Below, one piece after another: positions 60,801-64,000 of a stretch of DNA of 64,000 nt. The position numbers and the translations under genes are program-made. Under the pieces are notes generated by a model. It saw nothing but the letters and a program-made list of their open reading frames with translations. It ran no database searches and was not told where the DNA came from. Origin of the DNA: Lepeophtheirus salmonis (Eukaryota > Arthropoda > Copepoda > Siphonostomatoida > Caligidae). Each line of letters begins with the position of its first letter. Position 1 is the stretch's first letter. The stretch covers positions 32,809,403 through 32,873,402 of the forward strand of contig NC_052138.2 of NCBI RefSeq assembly GCF_016086655.4, in the 5' to 3' direction.

Positions 60801-62876
60801 AAAAATAATTGAATTTCATATATTATGTATTTTCAAATATTGAACCAACATACATTCATTCATACGTAGAAAGAGATTATGATTTGTATTTAACATATTA
60901 TATGGAGATACTAGGGTCGGGTTTGGGTCTGGAAGTCTTATACCTGTGTGAGACTCTTATAATTTTTAGTGGACATGACTCATTTGGTCCTTTTGAAGAG
61001 ATTTTGTATGAATATGTATTACAAAAAAAACGGTCTAAATTGGTGTTATTTAACTCTAAAATGGCCATTGGAGCATATAAGTTATATTTCAAACAAATAT
61101 GGATATACGCAGAAATAACTTGTCAAATGCAAGTTTTACAACCGGAGTAGTAGCGTACTATTCCATAAATTACTCCATCATGACGCAAATAAATGCTAAA
61201 AATATATTTCAAAAATTAAAAATTTGCCAGAAATTAATTTGGTCCCTATAGTGTTAAAATTCGATAAAGACAGATTCAATAAATGAATTGTGAATAACTT
61301 CAGTTTATTAAATGAAGTTGAATGAGTTTCTTAAATCACTTAAGACCTAACGGTGGAAAAATTCGGGCTTGGATCGAGTCTTAACACTAGTAGATACCTA
61401 TATGTTCTTTTTTCAAAGCTTGTCCATTCTTGATCCTAGTATTGAGTCACTCCACATCAAATCTCCATAAGGGTTTCGAGTCTAGTATTGAAATTCGGTT
61501 CAAGACTTTTAACATAAGACTTTTTTCTTTCAAATACTTTTATTCAGATAGAAAATAATATATAAGAATAATCTACAATTATCGGGTGAAGTTGCGTTTG
61601 AGGAAATATATTGAAACATTATAGTTTAAAAGGCCTTCACTAGATATTCAGAAATCTAATATATTAACATTAACATCTCGTAAATAAAATTTGCAAAAAT
61701 ATTAACTTAATAGAAATCCTTAAAATGAAACAAAAACATATACATCAATTTTCATACCGATTCCGGTCAATACAAAAGAAAAAAACAAATAAATATACTT
61801 CAAACAAGCCACAAGAAAATACCAATTTTTAGTAATTAGAGCAAAGTAGTTTTTTGACTAACAACAAGCTTGTTTGCCTGATAGCGAATTAACCCCCATC
61901 CCTTTACATATTAATTTAGAAAAGAGTTTCATCTTAATACAAACATAAATAAACATTTTTAGATTAAAATTAATTTGAAAATAAAGGTTATTTGTTGTAA
62001 CAATTCATAAATAGGATAAAAACCCAATGGAACGAATATAAAAGTTGCATTAAAATTAATACATATTTGAAAAAAAAAATACAAATTAAAAATACCACAA
62101 AAGAAAGGGAAAAAACTAATTTAATTTCAAACTATTACATTTTTTTTGAAATTGTATATCATTTTATGCAAAACCATCGAACATCTTGGTGAGAGTGATA
62201 AGTGAAATTCTTTATAATTCCTACAAATATACAGATTTTTGAGATTTTGAGTTTTTTATAAGAAATGCAGTATAGCAAGAAATTGTAACTATAAGAATCT
62301 CTCTGAATTGACCCACTTTTCAAGCTTTCGAATGGGACAGTTTCTACTCGAGTATAAGTTCACATAATTTCAAATAGTAATATCTTCTTAAACTTTGATT
62401 CACTTTGAACAAATAAAGTATTTCTGAATAATGATAATTTAAAATAGTGGATTTATTTTAATCATGCCAATATATATATATTACCTTGTTTTGGGGCCTT
62501 GACATTTCACATTAAATTTGTGGAGGACGTGGATATGTTTATTTGTTCAATTAGATTCATTTTTTTAGGCCTTGAATGCCATCCTCAATACATGTAAAAT
62601 TGGAACGGATAATTTTTTTTTTTTTTGAGAGACATTTTGATTTGGAAATGAAATGCAGTCTATTCAATAAATATTAAAATTTAAATAATTGACATTTTTC
62701 CTAATATGATGAAATAAATGTGTTTTAACCAATACTTTGACTTTAAACATTAATATATATCTGAATACAATTAACTCCATTTAACTCTTAAATTAACCTT
62801 AAATAATTATATTTAGTTTCACTATAAAGAGCTTAGTTTTAGCAAATATTCGAGTTTGAGAATAATAATAATACCT
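60801..62876. other. AT-rich DNA, one unresolved open region at 60809-61150
   Basis: A 113-codon plus-strand ORF overlaps a 64-codon minus-strand ORF whose sequence (APMAILELNNTNLDRFF, KISSKGPNESCPL) looks at least as coding-like. I cannot decide between them and see no domain. The remainder is A/T-rich without features. Confidence 0.25.
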
Positions 62877-63080
62877 ATGGAAAAAGTTACTCCGCGGCTG
62901 TCAAACGAAGAAATGTACCACAGCTACGCATTGGATAAACTCACCACTCTCAAAGAGACATATGTAGCTATTTGTAATACTAAAAGAGGTTATGAAATAC
63001 TTTCGAGTACTTACTTAAATATTTTGATTCCTAAAATATTTTTATATTTGGAAGAAAGTCGCGGGAAATTTAAAAAATAA
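62877..63080 (+). CDS. Possible small protein of 67 aa or last exon
   Basis: The ATG at 62877 opens MEKVTPRLSNEEMYHSYALD and the frame runs 67 codons to a TAA that overlaps an AATAAA poly(A) hexamer. Residues 10-35 look like an amphipathic helix with a Leu/Lys/Glu pattern, residues 48-58 are hydrophobic (LNILIPKIFLYLEE), and the tail is Lys-rich. Codon use in 62885-62970 (CCGCGGCTG, CACAGC) is less A/T-driven than in neighbours. The start context has no purine at -3. I do not recognise it; it could equally be a terminal exon or a TE relic. Confidence 0.3.
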   Translation: MEKVTPRLSNEEMYHSYALDKLTTLKETYVAICNTKRGYEILSSTYLNILIPKIFLYLEESRGKFKK

Positions 63081-63136
63081 AATAAAAACTTGCTCCGTGG
63101 TCTACTTTCCCATTAATATTTTATTTATATATAATG

Positions 63137-63195
63137 GTGTTGTGTCGGTACTTATCTAGGACCGAGTACCCCAGTCCAGTCCCACATATATGTCT
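63137..63195 (+). repeat. Family G (GTGTTGT-type) terminal fragment
   Basis: GTGTTGTGTCGGTACTTATC followed by GGACCGAGTACCCCAGTCCAGTCC matches the start of the copies at 14554 and 10561. Only the terminal part is present. Confidence 0.4.
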
Positions 63196-64000
63196 TTAAA
63201 GAAGTTAAAATTCATGCCTTCTGACTTCATTGAGAGAATTTTTCCAAAGTAAATTATAATATCTTAGAATAATATTGCATAATAATGAAAACATGAATAT
63301 TTATTCCACTATATGTATTTGAATTGCACTATACTTTTAAGTAATTCTACCTAAAACCATTTTGCTTTAGTATATTTTCCCTGAACGCCATTTTGCTGAC
63401 TGTGTATTAGCTTAATATATAAATAAATGAAATTTATACTTTGTTTTTGTCATTTTTGATTAAAAATTGATGTTCTCTTTGAATTTTCTAATCAAAATAT
63501 GTATTAGTGTATTACTATAAAACGCATTAAATCTTTGTTTTCTGCTGGAAGAATGATGAAATCATCCCCCAAAATTTCATTGAAAACAACAACGAAATCT
63601 GGTTATTTATTGAATTCGAACCAGAGACAAAAATAGCTAATAAAATTATATATATACACACCAACAATTCGAAACAAAAAAATGCTTATTACTTTTCTGT
63701 GAGTAATTATCATTAGACATGATGGATAATTTTTATTAGAAAATACTCATGGATTGATAAAAATGCAAAATATTAGGCAAGAGGATAATTCGAACAAATT
63801 TTTTTAAATGCACTTTATAGAAATTTCAAACAAAAAAACAACAATAACGACGAATAAACTTCATTTATTTATTTGTTAAGACAGAATATCCTTGATTAAA
63901 ATCGTTCTAAGGAAAAATGGTTTAAAGGAAAATTACCAGGCACTGTTTTTAATAAATATCTCCTTTATCTTATTTTGGCTAGATGTACTATTGATATTTC
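63196..64000. other. AT-rich DNA with no supported gene
   Basis: No ORF, repeat or RNA gene recognised up to the window edge. Confidence 0.3.

Noticed and set aside
60809..61150. 113-codon plus-strand ORF
   Set aside because: Overlaps an equally plausible minus-strand frame and has no domain; left as unresolved rather than called a gene.
1..64000. CRISPR arrays, bacterial operons, rRNA or tRNA genes
   Set aside because: No regular spaced repeats, ribosome-binding-site-led ORF strings or rRNA-like text; no tRNA cloverleaf recognised by eye, although a tRNA scan was not possible.

Overview
The window reads as AT-rich, intron-containing animal nuclear DNA. It has long gene-poor tracts, homopolymers and microsatellites, very few coding-like stretches, short introns with GT-AG borders, and many decayed Tc1/mariner-type transposons. 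The repeat repertoire and base composition fit a parasitic copepod of the sea-louse type (Lepeophtheirus/Caligus-like). That is an inference from pattern recognition, not from a database search. There are no bacterial operons, CRISPR arrays or rRNA genes, and I recognised no tRNA.

Gene island (about 6.1-9.6 kb, + strand). This is the only region with convincing host genes. The first is an intronless 281-aa ORF (6280-7125) with a Ser/Arg/Pro-rich disordered N-terminus, a BH3-like hydrophobic spacing near residues 197-208 and a hydrophobic, basic-ended C-terminus like a tail anchor. The second is a three-exon gene (8292-9285) encoding a basic, NLS-bearing protein of about 263-269 aa with two helical segments. 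I recognise neither product. Each has a perfect E2F-type octamer upstream (6099-6106 and 8004-8011) and a local rise in GC/CpG, which suggests shared cell-cycle or growth control.

Repeat landscape. Four copies of one internally deleted mariner-like element (Mar-A: 1865-2470, 21787-22460, 43424-44158, 50761-51400) fuse the transposase helix-turn-helix part to the last catalytic block. Two of them sit inside copies of a second TIR family (E: 1475-2708 and 43225-44511; other copies 12905-14055 and 36190-36408). Further Tc1/mariner remnants lie at 12335-12560, 15613-16420, 28446-29000 (-), 40385-40690, 40890-41360 and 47400-47770. Others are a small MITE (32843-33086), a possible hAT-type element (34878-36185) that contains a perfect 18-bp hairpin, a Helitron-like segment with a large inverted repeat (55890-56567), and a 'GTGTTGT' family (10561-11235, 14554-14780, 63137-63195). 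An unnamed dispersed family R is clustered at 34-40 kb with one inverted copy near 4.1 kb. An element at 18982-19319 resembles a repeat I recall from distantly related marine animals.

Low-confidence coding candidates are a minus-strand exon-like ORF (3440-3740), a minus-strand 96-aa ORF (30478-30768), degenerate coding-like DNA at 57690-58310 and a 67-aa ORF at 62877-63080 with an AATAAA at its stop. The rest is AT-rich DNA in which I see no supported feature.
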